Source: Terrimesophilobacter sp044508495 (GTDB lineage Bacteria > Actinomycetota > Actinomycetes > Actinomycetales > Microbacteriaceae). Taken from it: a DNA stretch of 20,558 nucleotides. Position numbers and translations under genes: made by a program. Shown here one piece after another: positions 18,955 to 20,558 of the stretch; positions within the stretch are counted from its first letter, which is position 1, and each line of letters begins with the position of its first letter. The notes beneath the pieces are model-generated. The model saw only the letters and a program-made list of their open reading frames with translations. It was not told the DNA's origin and ran no database searches. Location of the stretch: positions 1-20,558 of the forward strand of contig JBIQHP010000036.1 of the NCBI GenBank assembly GCA_044508495.1, read 5' to 3'.

Positions 18955-20448
18955 GTGTCGACGCTCTCCGATCTCGTGCAGGCCCACGGCCGTGCGACCG
19001 AGGCGGACATCGACTGGCTGCACCTGCTCGTGAGCGACCTGCAGCTTCTCGCCGACCTCGCCTTCGCCGACATCGTGCTGTGGGTGCCGACGACCGCCGG
19101 CGGCTTCGTCGCCGTCACGCACGCGCGCCCCTCATCCTCGGCGACCTTGTTCTACCGCGACTTCGTCGGGCAGGAGATCAAGCCGGAGTGGAGCGCGCTC
19201 GTCACGGAGGCCTGGACGAGCGGCCGGATCGCCGACTCCTCCGCACCGGACTGGTACGAGGAGACACCGACCCGGGTGCGCGCCGTGCCGGTCGTGCACC
19301 GGGATCCGGCAGCGGAGCCGGGGTCCGGGGGCGAGCCCATCGCCGTGCTCACCCGGCATACCAACCTGAGCGAGGCGAGGACGCCGAGCCGCCAGGAGCT
19401 CACCTTCAACGAGTGCGCGAACGAGCTCTTCGCGATGGTCGCGACGGGCGACTTCCCGGACCTGAGCGCGCCCACCGGGCCGAGGCGGGGGGCGCCGCGC
19501 GCATCCGACGGCCTGCTCAAGCTGGATGTCGAGGGCGTCGTGACGTTCGCGAGCCCCAACGGGCTCTCCGCCTTCAACCGGATGGGGTTCGCCGGCGAGC
19601 TCGAGGGGGAGTCGCTCGCCGAGGTGACGGCGGGGCTCATCGAGAACGCCGCCGCGGTCGACGAGTCGTTGCCGCTCGTGGTGACCGGGCGCGCGCCGTG
19701 GCGCACCGACATCGAGGCGCGCGGGGTCGCGGTCGCCCTCCGGGCGATCCCGATCCGCAGGCGCGGCGAGCGTGCGGGCGCGATCGTGCTCTGCCGCGAC
19801 GTCACGGAGCTGCGTCACCAGGAGCAGGAGCTGCTCACCAAGGACGCGACGATCCGCGAGATCCACCACCGGGTGAAGAACAATCTGCAGACGGTGGCCT
19901 CCCTGTTGCGCATCCAGGCCCGCCGGTCGCACTCCGAGGATGCCCGCGAGTCCCTCAACCACGCCCAGCGCCGGGTCGGCGCGATCGCGGTCGTGCACGA
20001 CACCCTGAGCGAGGGACTGAGCCAGAGCGTCGACTTCGACGCGGTGTTCGACCGAGTCCTGCTCCTCATCGCCGAGGTCGCCTCCTCGCACGCGACGAAG
20101 GTGCATCCGAAGTTCTCGGGGAGTTTCGGCGAGCTGCCGAGCGCCTATGCGACTCCGCTCGCGCTCGCGCTCACCGAGCTCGTGACGAACGCCGTCGAGC
20201 ACGGCCTCGCCGGGCGCGAGGGCGAGGTCGAGATCATCGCCGACCGCACCGAGACGACGCTGAGCGTCAAGGTGCGCGACAACGGGGTCGGGCTCGGCGA
20301 GGGCAAGGTCGGAACCGGGCTCGGGACGCAGATCGTGCGCACGCTCATCCAGGGTGAGCTCGGCGGAACGATCGACTGGCACACCGTCATGGGCAGCGGC
20401 ACCGAGGTGACGATCGACGTGCCGCTGACCTGGCTGACGAAGCCTTAG
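18955..20448 (+). CDS. pdtaS: PdtaS-like sensor histidine kinase
   Basis: The protein has 497 residues from GTG 18955. The N-terminal 165 residues are a GAF-like sensory domain and residues about 185-285 a PAS-like domain. The HisKA_2 box is IREIHHRVKNNLQTVASLL (300-318), with H304 or H305 as phosphoacceptor. The ATPase carries an N box ALTELVTNAVEHG (405-417), G1 DNGVG (442-446) and G2 GTGLG (453-457). There is no transmembrane segment, so it is cytoplasmic. M. tuberculosis PdtaS (Rv3220c) signals to the RNA-binding ANTAR protein PdtaR and also lies next to whiB1. The partner regulator is not adjacent here. The 3' end overlaps the opposing whiB end by 3-4 bases. Confidence 0.88.
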   Translation: MSTLSDLVQAHGRATEADIDWLHLLVSDLQLLADLAFADIVLWVPTTAGGFVAVTHARPSSSATLFYRDFVGQEIKPEWSALVTEAWTSGRIADSSAPDWYEETPTRVRAVPVVHRDPAAEPGSGGEPIAVLTRHTNLSEARTPSRQELTFNECANELFAMVATGDFPDLSAPTGPRRGAPRASDGLLKLDVEGVVTFASPNGLSAFNRMGFAGELEGESLAEVTAGLIENAAAVDESLPLVVTGRAPWRTDIEARGVAVALRAIPIRRRGERAGAIVLCRDVTELRHQEQELLTKDATIREIHHRVKNNLQTVASLLRIQARRSHSEDARESLNHAQRRVGAIAVVHDTLSEGLSQSVDFDAVFDRVLLLIAEVASSHATKVHPKFSGSFGELPSAYATPLALALTELVTNAVEHGLAGREGEVEIIADRTETTLSVKVRDNGVGLGEGKVGTGLGTQIVRTLIQGELGGTIDWHTVMGSGTEVTIDVPLTWLTKP

Positions 20449-20558
20449 GAGGAGCGGCGGGCGCGCGCAGCGCGGCGCTTGAGGGCGCGGTGCTCGTCCT
20501 CGCTCAGACCGCCCCACAGGCCGGAGTACTGGTTGGTCCCGAGCGCGTACTGGAGGCA
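20445..20558 (-). CDS. WhiB-family Fe-S regulator, C-terminal part
   Basis: Thirty-seven residues are visible, starting with a Cys at the right edge: CLQYALGTNQYSGLWGGLSE, then a basic LKRRAARARRSS end. This is the end of a WhiB protein, with the fourth cluster-ligating Cys (CxxYAL context), the conserved G(L/V)WGG turn and the C-terminal DNA-binding basic segment. The first three cysteines lie outside the window. Position next to pdtaS matches whiB1 in mycobacteria, so a WhiB1-type protein is likely. Confidence 0.85.
   Translation of the reverse strand, partial: CLQYALGTNQYSGLWGGLSEDEHRALKRRAARARRSS

Noticed and set aside
19132..20517. Long minus-strand frame across the kinase gene
   Set aside because: The kinase motifs are unambiguous on the plus strand, and the WhiB frame occupies the end of this strand in a different frame.

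Overview
The window is a piece of a high-GC actinobacterial chromosome, most likely from the family Microbacteriaceae. It carries the right-hand end of an integrated temperate phage. The host assignment rests on GC-rich codon use, the gene order (Rv3235-type gene, excisionase-like HTH, SAF protein, MinD-like ATPase, DUF5671 membrane protein, PdtaS-type kinase, WhiB) and the many leaderless-looking starts. The species cannot be named from sequence alone.

Positions 1 to about 13,550 are prophage. A divergent switch lies at 11,123-11,252. To the right runs a three-gene lysogeny unit: XRE repressor, ImmA-type metallopeptidase and large serine integrase. To the left runs one early operon of about 11 kb on the minus strand, in which almost every junction is a 4-base ATGA or GTGA overlap. 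In order of transcription it encodes a Cro-like HTH protein, several cysteine-rich mini-proteins, a winged-helix protein, small membrane proteins, a short sliding-clamp-like protein, a YqaJ-type exonuclease, a RecT-type annealing protein, a coiled-coil protein, a DUF2637-like membrane protein, a fused SNF2 helicase/DNA methyltransferase, a cytosine-C5 methyltransferase, an HNH nuclease, and a two-gene replication segment. That last segment contains iteron-like repeats and a perfect DnaA box. The operon runs off the left edge, so the structural genes and the other phage end are not seen.

The phage/host junction is at about 13,545-13,565. The element has inserted into the coding sequence of an Rv3235-family gene. 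The disrupted gene now ends within the last bases of the integrase gene, and the two opposed stop codons overlap.

Positions about 13,565-20,558 are host chromosome, visibly richer in GC. They hold a conserved hypothetical gene, an excisionase/BldC-like HTH protein, a SAF-domain protein coupled to a CpaE/MinD-like ATPase, a translationally coupled pair (NTF2-like lipoprotein-like protein and a polytopic DUF5671 protein), a PdtaS-like histidine kinase, and the C-terminal end of a WhiB regulator at the right edge. Every convergent gene pair overlaps at its 3' ends. No tRNA, rRNA, CRISPR array or insertion sequence was seen. No gene-free stretch exceeds about 175 bases.
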